DNA from: Hyella patelloides LEGE 07179
Lineage (GTDB): Bacteria; Cyanobacteriota; Cyanobacteriia; Cyanobacteriales; Xenococcaceae
Reading direction: 5' to 3'
DNA: 36,148 bases
Assembly: GCF_900659865.1 (NCBI RefSeq)
Contig: NZ_LR213805.1
Location: 1-36,148 of the forward strand
Within the stretch, counting starts at the first letter, position 1, and every line of letters begins with the position of its first letter. Positions 1 through 8,077 of the stretch are shown in pieces. A program made the position numbers and the translations under genes. Below the pieces are notes generated by a model that saw only the letters and a list, made by a program, of their open reading frames with translations, was not told the origin of the DNA and made no database searches.

Positions 1-75
1 TATGAACACCGTGACAAGGGTATTTTAGGTTTTGCAGAGAATACGAGCAATCCTTTAGCTTTTTTAGATAACTAA
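1..75 (+). CDS. C-terminal tail of an unidentified upstream gene (partial)
   Basis: The frame starting at base 1 is open for 24 codons to a TAA at 73-75, and its tail reads GFAENTSNPLAFLDN. The peptide alone does not identify a family. It is taken as coding because a diverged second copy at 1567-1624 keeps the same residues: several differences are silent or conservative, and two Leu codons have become TGA. The CHAT-domain gene begins 39 nt downstream on the same strand, so the two may be cotranscribed. The rest of the gene lies left of the window. Confidence 0.5.
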   Translation, partial: YEHRDKGILGFAENTSNPLAFLDN

Positions 76-114
76 ATCAAGTGAATAACTAAATAAATTC
101 AAATCAGAAGTATC

Positions 115-1512
115 ATGTTAAAAAAAAACTTACGCCGTTTAAATCAAATAATTCGTAACTGGTCTTACTTTCTAATTTGTATTTCAGTAGCAAGCCTTGT
201 TATTTTAACCAATTCCCATCCACTCAAATCTCAAGAAATATTTTTTTCTAAATCGATTTCTGAACCCCAAGAAAAGTTGAATCTTGTAGATTTAGAAAAA
301 TTTTCTGACATGATTGCTGGACTAGAAAAAAAATGGGAACACGATTATGAACGTTATTTTCGGCGCAATTTCTCCAATCGCGATCGCTCAGCTACAAAAA
401 TCGCCGAGCATTTAACAGAAATCCAGCAGCAAGCAGGAATTCGACCAGCAGTTATTTGGGCAGTTCCCACAGATGATTTTTTAGAATTGATGCTAATTAC
501 TCCCGACGAACAATTTGTCACAAAATTCGTTAGAGGAGCAAATCGAGAACTGCTAACTGAAAGAGTTGAGGAATTAGAGTCAGGAATTGAAGCAGGTGCT
601 GCCGATCCTAATTCACTGAAATATTTACCGCCAGCCAGACTTATTTACCAATGGATGTTTGAGCCTCTAGAGCCTTATTTAGAAGCGGAAAACATTGATA
701 CTTTGTTGCTCTGCACTGGACCTACTCTACGCTCTCTACCTTTTGCTGCGCTACACGACGGCGAAAGGTTTATTGTTGAAAAATATAATATAGCCCGTAT
801 TCCTGCCTTCAATTTAACTGATACTGATTATGAACCTAAGCCAGAGCAACAGGTTTTAGCTATGGGGGCATCAGAATTTGATGATTTACCGCCATTACCA
901 GGTATTACAGTAGAACTAGAAACAATCGTACCAAAATTGTGGTCAGGGCAGAAACTAATCAACCAAGCCTTTACTATCCAAAATCTCATGAATGCTCATA
1001 AATCAGGAGGCTTTGATATTATTCATATTGCTTCTCATGCCAAATTCAACTCAGGTTCACCAGAAAATTCTTTTATTCAGTTTAGCGATCGCAAATTAAG
1101 TTTAGATCAAATTGCCAATTTAGAATTAAATCTTCCTCCAGTAGACTTATTAGTTCTTAGCTCTTGTGACACTGCTTTGGGTGATCGAGATGCAGAGTTT
1201 GGTTTTGCTGGATTAGCTATGCAGGCGGGAGTAAAATCTGCTTTAGCCAGTCTATGGAGTATTGATGATACGGGAACAGTGGTTTTGATGAGTAAGTTTT
1301 ATCAACAATTAAGATCGACTCCTATTAAAGCTGCTGCTTTAAGACAAGCTCAAATTAGTGTATTAAAACAAAAAGTTTTTGTGGAAAAAACTGAGGTTAA
1401 AGGTTTAGAAGTTGAGGTAAATTTGCCCCCTACAATTACAGGAGAAGAATCGAGAAACTTTCAACATCCCTTTTACTGGGCAGGATTTACAATTATTGGT
1501 AATCCCTGGTAG
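115..1512 (+). CDS. Membrane-anchored CHAT-domain (caspase-like) protein without TPRs
   Basis: 465 aa. The N terminus is basic and followed by a hydrophobic stretch (about residues 17-32), which suggests a membrane anchor or signal peptide. Residues about 170-465 form a CHAT peptidase-like domain: the conserved His is in DIIHIASHAKF (His308), the Cys in LLVLSSCDTALGD (Cys351), and the C terminus has the usual YWAGFTIIGNPW ending. Both caspase-dyad positions are intact, so proteolytic activity is possible. Many cyanobacterial CHAT proteins carry long N-terminal TPR arrays; here only about 130 residues of non-TPR sequence separate anchor and domain. The substrate is unknown. No strong Shine-Dalgarno precedes the ATG. 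The gene lies between an upstream gene tail and a decayed copy of that tail, suggesting local duplication. Confidence 0.85.
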   Translation: MLKKNLRRLNQIIRNWSYFLICISVASLVILTNSHPLKSQEIFFSKSISEPQEKLNLVDLEKFSDMIAGLEKKWEHDYERYFRRNFSNRDRSATKIAEHLTEIQQQAGIRPAVIWAVPTDDFLELMLITPDEQFVTKFVRGANRELLTERVEELESGIEAGAADPNSLKYLPPARLIYQWMFEPLEPYLEAENIDTLLLCTGPTLRSLPFAALHDGERFIVEKYNIARIPAFNLTDTDYEPKPEQQVLAMGASEFDDLPPLPGITVELETIVPKLWSGQKLINQAFTIQNLMNAHKSGGFDIIHIASHAKFNSGSPENSFIQFSDRKLSLDQIANLELNLPPVDLLVLSSCDTALGDRDAEFGFAGLAMQAGVKSALASLWSIDDTGTVVLMSKFYQQLRSTPIKAAALRQAQISVLKQKVFVEKTEVKGLEVEVNLPPTITGEESRNFQHPFYWAGFTIIGNPW

Positions 1513-1566
1513 TTATAGTTACCAAACATAGTCAAGGTAAGTTGTTGCATCGATACTGCGATCGCT

Positions 1567-1624
1567 GTATTTGAGGTTTTGCTGAGAATATCAGTAATCC
1601 TTGAGCTTTTTTAGATAGTTAAGT
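1567..1624 (+). pseudogene. Decayed copy of the gene tail at 20-77
   Basis: These 58 nt align without gaps to 20-77 with about ten substitutions. In the matching frame the copy reads I-stop-GFAENISNP-stop-AFLDS-stop, against ILGFAENTSNPLAFLDN in the intact tail. Two TTA leucine codons have become TGA, while other changes are silent (GCA/GCT, AGC/AGT) or conservative (Asn/Ser). This looks like the 3' end of a duplicated gene that has lost its coding role. Similarity is not visible upstream of the block. Confidence 0.6.
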
Positions 1625-1770
1625 AAAAATACGGAAAAACTTGTATAGATTATAAATTCCGTTAAAACGGGAGCTTCGGGCGATCGCTTTTAAAATTCAT
1701 GAGTTGTGACTTTAATGGTTTTCCTTCTATAGTGTTCTCCTCTTTTTAAGAAAGTTAAGAAAGAGAGAAA

Positions 1771-1791
1771 TAGAGTTTTATCAAGACTCTA
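1771..1791 (-). terminator. Weak candidate terminator after the mosaic protein gene
   Basis: On the minus strand, TAGAGT and ACTCTA can pair around a 9-nt loop, followed by a pyrimidine-rich TTTCTCTC run. It lies 27 nt beyond the stop of the 1819-5058 gene. The stem is short and AT-rich, so confidence is low. Confidence 0.3.
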
Positions 1792-1818
1792 ATGCTCCCT
1801 CTATTAGCTCATGCTCGA

Positions 1819-4800
1819 TTAACTTTCGGGTAATTGTGCTGGTTGCATTGGCTCAATCTGGGGTTGATTTTCAGTTCTTACCCAAGTTGTAAATCGGCTA
1901 GGCTGTACACAAGCGGCACCATCTAAAGTAGTTTTCAGTTTGGTGCTGAAAGACTCGAACATTTCCACTAACGCTTGACGGTCGGTCAAACAGCCTTGGA
2001 GAGCGGTAAGTTGCTCTAAAGTCCAGTTATACAGTTGGGTGTCTCCTTGTTCAATTCTGAGATATAGTTGGGTTTCAAATTGTCCTAAGCGGGAATAGAA
2101 GTTATTGACCTCTTCTCTAATAGACTGCACATCGAGGAAGAATTGTTGTTTCCTCATATCGGAGAATAAGGTTGCTTTCAAAGAATCAGTAAAGTTTTGG
2201 TTTAGCTCATTGTGGACGATGGAAGTGACATCATCGCGGAAGTTGAGCATGGTATTTTCTAGTTTGACATTAATGCGATCGTCAACATCGTTAATCACAT
2301 TATTGACAACTACTTGAAAGCTATTATCGGTCTTATTCTCCACTATAGAATTAATTCGTCGGTCTAAATCTACTTGGATTTGGTTGATTACTCCTTTCTT
2401 AATGTTTTGGCTTTGATTTTCAATTTTTAAACCCACCGCAGCATCAATGCGTTTATCGATGTCTGCTTGTAGCTGTTGATTGACTAAGTTAGTAATTTCT
2501 GGAGTTTGGTCGGATAGTTTCAGATTCACGACAGAATCAATGCGTTTATCGATATCTGCTTGTAGTTGCTGAATGATTAAGTTTTTCAGGTTGGGAGAGC
2601 GATCTGTAATTTTAATGTCAACTACCGAATCAATGCGTTTATCGATGTCTTCTTGTAATAACTGAACCACTTGATGATTAATTTCTGTGGCTTGATTTTC
2701 AATTTTGTGATCGACAATCGTGGTAATCTGTCGCTCCATTTCTTCTTGTAGCTGTCCGACAACTTGATGATTAATTTCTGTAGCTTGATTGTCGATTTTG
2801 ATATTTACTACAGCGTCAATACGACGGTCGATATCTTCTTGCAATTGTTGAACGACTTGGTTTTTAATTTCCGTAGAGCGATCGCTGACTTTAAGATTAA
2901 CCGCAGAATCAATACGGCGATCTATATCTTCTTGTAGTTGTTGGACGACTTGGTTTTTAATTTCTGTTGAGCGATCGCTGAGTCGGAGATTGATTTGCTC
3001 GTCTACCATCGCAGTCATTCTATTTTCGATCAGTTCCTGAAGACGATTATCGAAATAACCAGACCAAGCTTGGAAATTATGATTAAAGCTAGCTTCCATC
3101 TGTTGAGTGATGGATTTCGTCATAAACTCAATCCGCGCTACCTTCATTGCCAGGTCTTTGGCTTGAGTTTGATAGCCTTTGAGAATCCATTTTTCCAGAT
3201 TGTCCCAATAATAGGCTTCTTTTTTCTCGTCTTGTTCGTCAGTTACCGTCACGGAACTCTCGATTTGGGCTGCCATTTGCTGCCACATTTGTTCCATTTG
3301 AGCTTCATCAAAGCGGAAATTAAAACTACTACTTCCGTTATAGCTAGTGGAACTACTCGAACTACTTGAACTACCTACAACTCCTACCGCAACCTGACTT
3401 TCATTTTCTACGGACTTACTGGTTGATGTAGTAGTGCTTCCCTGTTGACGACTACTATTGCTATTTTGCTGTTTTTCGTATTCTTGGGCTAACTCAGTAA
3501 CGCTAATCGGTTCTATCCCTAGAACAATTTGTCCTTGATTGTCTTCTTTATAGGTATCAAAAAAGAATCCTGAAACAGTAGTTTTTGCTTTAACTTCTAA
3601 AATAAATTCGTCTTGGAATCCGTTTAAAGAACACCAAGTTTCGTCTCCTTCGATTCCTGTAAGTTTCGGTACAAATTTGCCAGCTTTAATTTGGATTAAA
3701 GTCCAAGGTTCGAGGTCAAACTTCTGATCATCTGACCAATAACTAGCATTGCCTTCCCGAATTTTAAGGCGATAATTACCAGGTTCTAGTTCGATAAAAT
3801 TATGACCCCATTGCTTCAAACTAGACAGATTATTTTCATTGAGGACATAACAGTTTTGCTTGCTATCGATTGTTAAACATTGAGCAGAAAAAGATGGCTG
3901 ATCGCCAGTAATTGTCAGATCGACAGAACCGCTATTTTCAGTCTGATTGACATCAAAGAACAAACCACAGAGAACGGCTTTATCTTTAACTTCTAATCGT
4001 AAGCGGTCGTTATATCCATTTAAAGTTGTCCAGGTTGCACCAGATTCAACACCAGTCTTGTGATTGATAAAGGTACTGCCATTTTCGCCATAAATCCAAA
4101 GTAAAACTAAAGGTTCTCCTTCTGTACTACTCTTGGCAAAACTGTAGCGACCGCTAGCAATTTTGATTTCATAAGTGCCTCGCTCGAAAGCAAAGGTATT
4201 GGCAACATTTTGTTGCAGATCGTTCATTCCATCAGGATCGATAACGTAGCAGTTGTTTTTGGTATCGATGGTTAATAGCTGCATGGCTTCTTCTACTGTG
4301 TTTTCAGATTGTTTCTTAGCGGTTACTTTTGCAGGAGTTTTTTTAGTTTGTGCTGTTGCTGGTTGATAAGTAGTCATACCAGCCCAACGACCGAGAGGAT
4401 CGGTTTCGGTGACCAAAGTTCCTTGTCCTGTCTTGGTATCGATGCGAATTAATTGACCGTCCTTTCCTAAGTCAAAAAAGTTACCCGTTACGCCATACAG
4501 AACATCTCCGACAAACTCCATACTGGCGAGGTCGGGAAAGCCAATATCGCCGATAATTTTGACTTTATTGGTATCGAGATTACAGCTTGCCAGAAATTTT
4601 TTACGGTCAGAACCAATTAGAGTAATGTAAGCGCGACCATTTTCGTCAAAAGCAATTTCACCACAACCTCTTTTACCCCGACTTACTTTAGTTGCAGGTT
4701 TACCACGACCTGTTTCGAGATCGATCGCAATTAATTGTTTAGCAGCAGAAGCATAAAGAGTTTTCCGTTGACGGTTATATGCTAGACCAACAACATAAAA

Positions 4801-5058
4801 GCCAATATCCCCAATTACAGTAGCATCTCCCGTAGCAGGATCTATTTTGACTAGGCAAGTAGTTTCCCGATCTTTTTCTTGATCTAATCCGTATAGATGC
4901 GAATCGACAGAAGCAATGTCATAAACATCATTGGTAATCGCACCAACTAATTCTGCTTTTCCCGTTGTGAGATCGAGTTGATATAAATTACTGACTTTGT
5001 CTGAAGTACAATCTTGGACATAGACGGTACAAGGCTGAAGTTCAAAATTATTAGTCAT
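1819..5058 (-). CDS. Large mosaic protein: propeller-like head, duplicated beta domain, coiled 31-residue repeats
   Basis: 1079 aa from the ATG at 5058, preferred because AAGGAA lies 10 nt upstream. A TTG at 5148 and an ATG at 5106 are in frame but lack such a site. About residues 10-235 hold repeated blade-like strands (LYQLDLTTGKAELVG, LVKIDPATGDATVIG, LIRIDTKTGQGTLVT), suggesting a beta-propeller. About 259-384 and 388-514 are two copies of one domain (LTIDxKxNCYV ... LNGxxDxxxLEVK ... GxFFD). A Ser/Thr-rich linker (about 534-590) leads into a charged helical region with eight 31-residue repeats (about 688-931) of the form LKxSDRSTEIKNQVVQQLQ + DIDRRID, predicted coiled coil. I see no signal peptide or membrane segment. 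I do not recognise the family; a filament, scaffold or surface-fibre role is conjecture. Confidence 0.8.
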   Translation of the reverse strand: MTNNFELQPCTVYVQDCTSDKVSNLYQLDLTTGKAELVGAITNDVYDIASVDSHLYGLDQEKDRETTCLVKIDPATGDATVIGDIGFYVVGLAYNRQRKTLYASAAKQLIAIDLETGRGKPATKVSRGKRGCGEIAFDENGRAYITLIGSDRKKFLASCNLDTNKVKIIGDIGFPDLASMEFVGDVLYGVTGNFFDLGKDGQLIRIDTKTGQGTLVTETDPLGRWAGMTTYQPATAQTKKTPAKVTAKKQSENTVEEAMQLLTIDTKNNCYVIDPDGMNDLQQNVANTFAFERGTYEIKIASGRYSFAKSSTEGEPLVLLWIYGENGSTFINHKTGVESGATWTTLNGYNDRLRLEVKDKAVLCGLFFDVNQTENSGSVDLTITGDQPSFSAQCLTIDSKQNCYVLNENNLSSLKQWGHNFIELEPGNYRLKIREGNASYWSDDQKFDLEPWTLIQIKAGKFVPKLTGIEGDETWCSLNGFQDEFILEVKAKTTVSGFFFDTYKEDNQGQIVLGIEPISVTELAQEYEKQQNSNSSRQQGSTTTSTSKSVENESQVAVGVVGSSSSSSSSTSYNGSSSFNFRFDEAQMEQMWQQMAAQIESSVTVTDEQDEKKEAYYWDNLEKWILKGYQTQAKDLAMKVARIEFMTKSITQQMEASFNHNFQAWSGYFDNRLQELIENRMTAMVDEQINLRLSDRSTEIKNQVVQQLQEDIDRRIDSAVNLKVSDRSTEIKNQVVQQLQEDIDRRIDAVVNIKIDNQATEINHQVVGQLQEEMERQITTIVDHKIENQATEINHQVVQLLQEDIDKRIDSVVDIKITDRSPNLKNLIIQQLQADIDKRIDSVVNLKLSDQTPEITNLVNQQLQADIDKRIDAAVGLKIENQSQNIKKGVINQIQVDLDRRINSIVENKTDNSFQVVVNNVINDVDDRINVKLENTMLNFRDDVTSIVHNELNQNFTDSLKATLFSDMRKQQFFLDVQSIREEVNNFYSRLGQFETQLYLRIEQGDTQLYNWTLEQLTALQGCLTDRQALVEMFESFSTKLKTTLDGAACVQPSRFTTWVRTENQPQIEPMQPAQLPES
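2266..2995 (-). repeat. Eight 93-bp in-frame tandem repeats (31-aa units)
   Basis: Within the mosaic gene the coding strand repeats with a 93-bp period. The first two units are nearly identical at DNA level, including a shared GCGATCGC at about 2878 and 2971, which marks recent duplication. The later units diverge and the last is degenerate. The protein core is (D/N)xxTEIxxQVVxQLQEDIDRRID. Confidence 0.85.
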
Positions 5059-5178
5059 TTTCAGTTGTTTCCTTGGTTGAAAGAAGGAAAGGATATTTTT
5101 GAACATAGAACAAATGAATATCAAGGAATTATCCTCCCTGATTTCCAAAGAGCATTTACGTCATATTCAACATCTGTC

Positions 5179-5194
5179 GATTGGTTAACCAATC
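5179..5194. promoter_or_regulatory. Perfect 16-bp palindrome, candidate operator
   Basis: GATTGGTTAACCAATC equals its own reverse complement. It lies 121 nt upstream of the preferred ATG of the mosaic gene, where a promoter would be expected. A homodimeric regulator could bind it. No regulator can be named from the sequence. Confidence 0.4.
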
Positions 5195-5590
5195 TTAATT
5201 TAATGACAAGTTATTTTTTCATTGGCAGAAAACAGCAAATGATTTTTAAGGCTAAATTACTAGCTATAAAACCTAAATTAAATTTACTATCTAAATTCAG
5301 AGAGTATCTGTAGTTCCAGATTCCTCAATCAACCACGATCAAATCTCTCAAACAAATTGGAATTTGGATAGGCTTGTCAATATTTACTTTACTAAAAATA
5401 AGTATTTTTATGTCTTTCTTTACATTTATTAAATTTTTGATCGTGAGTCAAAAAACTGTGGGATAGCTAACGAGATCGTTCCAACTCCATTGCTGATAGG
5501 TTAATCTCAGACAATTAAGTTATTAATCTTGCGGGATTACCGAAAGCTTTCTAATGTATCAAAAATGTAAATTTTGCGATCGCTATCAAT

Positions 5591-5623
5591 AAAAAATGCC
5601 CAAAACTGATAATTTTTTAGGCA
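5591..5623 (-). terminator. Rho-independent terminator of prfA and the ribosomal cluster
   Basis: On the minus strand TGCCTAAAA pairs with TTTTGGGCA (9 bp with one G-U) around a 9-nt loop, directly followed by TTTTTT. It lies 37 nt past the prfA stop and is the clearest terminator at the 3' end of the translation gene block. Confidence 0.75.
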
Positions 5624-5660
5624 CTTTTCAAATATACGAGAACGATCGAGATCGATCAAA

Positions 5661-6773
5661 TTAAATTAATCCTGCTGCTGTATCAGGAGAATTAGCCAAC
5701 TCAGCTAATCTTTCTTGTTGATCCTGAGAAATACAAGACTGAATAATGTTATCAATATCTCCTTCCAAAGAATTAGCTAAAGCAAAGTTTTGTCCCAATC
5801 TATGATCGGTAATGCGATTATCTTTGTAGTTGTAAGTACGAATTTTTTCAGAACGCGCTCCTGTGCCTACTTGCGATCGCCTCATGGACGTGACTTCTTC
5901 TTGTTGTTCGGCTAATTGCATTTCATAGAGTTTTGCTCTTAAGATTTGCATGGCTCGTTCGCGGTTTTGTAGCTGCGATCGCTCTTCCGTACAGAAAATA
6001 CGAATTCCTGTAGGTTTATGGATTAAATCTACTGCGGTTTCTACCTTGTTGACGTTTTGTCCCCCAGCACCACCTGAACGAGCAGTTTTCATTTCGATAT
6101 CTTTGGGATCGATTTTGACTTCCACATCATCTACTTCGGGCATAATAGCCACTGTAGCAGTAGATGTATGAACCCTTCCCCCAGCTTCGGTAACAGGAAC
6201 TCTTTGTACTCGGTGTACCCCTGCTTCAAACTTGAGTTGACTGTAAACAGAATCCCCTTGAATTTCGAGGATTGCTTCTTTAAAGCCTCCCATATCGGCA
6301 GTAGACTCACTCAAAAGCTTAACAGTCCAGTTTTGAACTTCCGCATAACGAGAATACATCCGCACCAAATCACCAGCCCAGATACTCGCTTCATCACCAC
6401 CAGTACCAGCCCGAATTTCTAACATGATGTTCTTATCATCGTTAGGATCGCGGGGTAACAAGAGAATTTTGAGTCGTTCTTCTAACTGAGTAATTTTCTC
6501 TTCTAATTCTTCAACTTCCATTGCTGCCATTTCCTTCATTTCAGGATCGCTAGCAGATTCTTTAACAATTTCTTTTGCTCCTACCAATTCCTCGGTAGCT
6601 TCTTGCCATTCTCTGTAAGTATTAACAGTTTCTTCCAAAGAAGATCGAGCTTTTGCTACTTTTTGTAATTCATCGGGATTAGTCGCAATATCAGGATCGC
6701 CCAAGCGACGAGTTAATTCCTCAAAAGTTTGCTCTACTGATTTGAGTTTTTCTAATAAATAAGCTTCAGCCAT
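5661..6773 (-). CDS. prfA: Peptide chain release factor 1
   Basis: 370 aa, normal for RF1. It reads UAA and UAG stop codons in the A site and triggers peptidyl-tRNA hydrolysis. The tripeptide anticodon PVT (residues 193-195) in [10 protein letters not shown] specifies RF1 rather than RF2, and the catalytic GGQ is at 237-239 in [11 protein letters not shown]; the Gln of GGQ is the methylation target of PrmC in this family. The N-terminal 100 residues are helical and charged, as in domain 1. It is the last gene of the minus-strand block, 115 nt after rpmE, with a hairpin in that gap and a strong terminator behind it, so it may be partly transcribed on its own. Confidence 0.98.
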   Translation of the reverse strand: MAEAYLLEKLKSVEQTFEELTRRLGDPDIATNPDELQKVAKARSSLEETVNTYREWQEATEELVGAKEIVKESASDPEMKEMAAMEVEELEEKITQLEERLKILLLPRDPNDDKNIMLEIRAGTGGDEASIWAGDLVRMYSRYAEVQNWTVKLLSESTADMGGFKEAILEIQGDSVYSQLKFEAGVHRVQRVPVTEAGGRVHTSTATVAIMPEVDDVEVKIDPKDIEMKTARSGGAGGQNVNKVETAVDLIHKPTGIRIFCTEERSQLQNRERAMQILRAKLYEMQLAEQQEEVTSMRRSQVGTGARSEKIRTYNYKDNRITDHRLGQNFALANSLEGDIDNIIQSCISQDQQERLAELANSPDTAAGLI

Positions 6774-6836
6774 GATTCAACACTCCTGAAAGTATAATGT
6801 AAGTTCAATAAATAAAATAAAGTCTGAAAATACAAA

Positions 6837-6870
6837 CAACCCAGCAGCCAAAAACTTGACTACTGGGTTG
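6837..6870 (-). terminator. Candidate terminator or attenuator between rpmE and prfA
   Basis: On the minus strand CAACCCAG pairs perfectly with CTGGGTTG around a loop that allows two more AG/CT pairs. A TTTGTATTTTC tract follows. It lies 18 nt after the rpmE stop. It could end the ribosomal transcript or reduce read-through into prfA. Confidence 0.55.
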
Positions 6871-6888
6871 CTAAATTTTATTTGTTTG

Positions 6889-7134
6889 CTACTTCTTTGG
6901 CTCGGAATCAGAAGCTTCTGCACTAGAATCGAGCATACCGTACTTGCGTAGAAAGCGGTCAACTCGTCCTTCTGTATCAATAATTTTTTGTGTTCCTGTG
7001 TAAAAGGGGTGATTTCCTGACCATACATCAACATTAATTTCTGGTTGAGTAGAACCAACAGTCATTACGACTTCACCGTTACAAATAACTTTAGCTTCAG
7101 GATACCAAGTAGGATGGATATCTGGTTTTGGCAT
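6889..7134 (-). CDS. rpmE: 50S ribosomal protein L31, zinc-free form
   Basis: 81 aa. L31 bridges the central protuberance of the large subunit and the head of the small subunit. The family core is visible (MPKPDIHPTWYPEAKV, then VDVWSGNHPFYTGTQ). Only one cysteine remains (VICNGE), so the four-Cys zinc site of the C+ form is absent, as is common in cyanobacteria and plastids. The C-terminal tail is acidic and Ser-rich. It follows rpsI by 33 nt and is followed by a hairpin. Confidence 0.97.
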   Translation of the reverse strand: MPKPDIHPTWYPEAKVICNGEVVMTVGSTQPEINVDVWSGNHPFYTGTQKIIDTEGRVDRFLRKYGMLDSSAEASDSEPKK

Positions 7135-7167
7135 AATACAACTTTCCTTCGCTGGAGATAATTAAGT

Positions 7168-7581
7168 TTAACGTTTAGAGAATTGAGGAGCTTTACGAGC
7201 TTTGTGCAATCCATACTTCTTACGCTCTTTACAGCGAGGATCGCGGGTTAAATAGCCTTCTGTTTTCAAAGGTTGACGATTACTAGGATCTTGAACGCAT
7301 AATGCTCTAGCTACTCCTAATTTTACCGCATCTGCTTGACCAGTGAGTCCACCACCGTGAGCATTTACCAGAATATCGTACTCATTTTCAAAACCTAAAG
7401 TTTCCAAGGGAGATTTGAGAGAGTTGACATAACCAGGAATGCGGTTAAAATAATCTTCTCCAGATTTGCCGTTAACGACTACTTTGCCTTCACCTGGGAC
7501 AAGACGAACTCTAGCGATCGCAGATTTACGACGACCAGTACCCCAATATACTACTCTATCTTGACTTTCTGTTCCTTCCAT
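7168..7581 (-). CDS. rpsI: 30S ribosomal protein S9
   Basis: 137 aa. S9 sits in the head of the small subunit, its basic tail reaching the P-site tRNA anticodon. Diagnostic segments are [17 protein letters not shown] near the N terminus, [18 protein letters not shown] in the middle, and the C-terminal [11 protein letters not shown], which ends in the conserved SKR. The start overlaps the rplM stop by one base (TAATG on the minus strand), indicating translational coupling. The rplM-rpsI pair is conserved across bacteria. Confidence 0.98.
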   Translation of the reverse strand: MEGTESQDRVVYWGTGRRKSAIARVRLVPGEGKVVVNGKSGEDYFNRIPGYVNSLKSPLETLGFENEYDILVNAHGGGLTGQADAVKLGVARALCVQDPSNRQPLKTEGYLTRDPRCKERKKYGLHKARKAPQFSKR

Positions 7582-8036
7582 TAGTTACCTCTTGCGGGAA
7601 TTGTATTGATAATTAAAGTTTCTGGCTTTTGTGCTGTATGGGGATGTTCTGTACCTGCATACACTTTGAGTTTGGTAAACAGTTTGCGACCTAAAGCATT
7701 TTTAGGTAACATCCCTTTGACTGCTTTTTCGATAATTCTTTCGGGAATACGAGCTTTTAATTGGTCAAAAGTTTCTACTTTCATCCCCCCTGGTCTTCCA
7801 GAGTGACGACGATAAAGCTTTTGTTCGTTTTTTCTACCAGTAACAACAACTTTATCTGCATTAACTACAACAACAAAATCTCCAGTGTCCATGTGAGGAG
7901 TATAAGTAGGTTTGTTTTTGCCTCGTAGAATCATGGCAATTTCTGTAGCTAAACGACCCAAACGCTGGTCAGCAGCGTCTACAACATACCATTTTTGTTC
8001 TAGGGTATCTTTTGTTGGTAAAGGTGTTTTACTCAT
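7581..8036 (-). CDS. rplM: 50S ribosomal protein L13
   Basis: 151 aa, usual length. L13 is an early-assembly protein of the large subunit that binds 23S rRNA. The family signatures [16 protein letters not shown] near the start and [15 protein letters not shown] in the second half are present, with [16 protein letters not shown] between them. It lies 41 nt after truA and shares one base with rpsI. In E. coli rplM-rpsI is a separate operon; here it continues the alpha-operon block, the usual cyanobacterial arrangement. Confidence 0.98.
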   Translation of the reverse strand: MSKTPLPTKDTLEQKWYVVDAADQRLGRLATEIAMILRGKNKPTYTPHMDTGDFVVVVNADKVVVTGRKNEQKLYRRHSGRPGGMKVETFDQLKARIPERIIEKAVKGMLPKNALGRKLFTKLKVYAGTEHPHTAQKPETLIINTIPARGN

Positions 8037-8077
8037 TTTTTTTAATGATAGGTAATTTTTTCTTTATAAAGGAAATT

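Larger units (their letters stand above)
1513..1818. other. Convergent spacer between the CHAT gene and the mosaic protein gene
   Basis: 306 nt between two converging genes. It contains the decayed gene-tail copy (1567-1624), two HIP1-type sites, a small hairpin with arms CCGTT/AACGG (about 1661-1673), and the weak minus-strand terminator at 1771-1791. I see no complete gene. Confidence 0.6.
5059..5660. other. 602-nt spacer upstream of the mosaic gene and downstream of prfA
   Basis: AT-rich spacer with no convincing gene. It contains the 5' untranslated region of the mosaic gene, a perfect 16-bp palindrome (5179-5194) and the prfA terminator (5591-5623). A 99-codon plus-strand open frame overlaps the mosaic gene start and this AT-rich DNA, and shows no recognisable protein features. 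Confidence 0.6.

Noticed and set aside
2266-2995. Regularly spaced repeats resembling a CRISPR array
   Set aside because: The period is 93 bp, there are no unrelated spacers, and the repeats are in frame within a long coding sequence and encode a 31-residue protein repeat.
5014-5313. 99-codon plus-strand open frame over the mosaic gene start
   Set aside because: It overlaps the likely promoter and start of the minus-strand gene, has AT-rich low-complexity content and no recognisable features.
6777-7058. 93-codon minus-strand frame overlapping rpmE
   Set aside because: It is out of frame with the well-conserved L31 gene and spans its terminator hairpin; a shadow frame.
6889-7134. Loss of zinc-binding cysteines in L31 as a defect
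   Set aside because: The zinc-free L31 form is the usual one in cyanobacteria and plastids.
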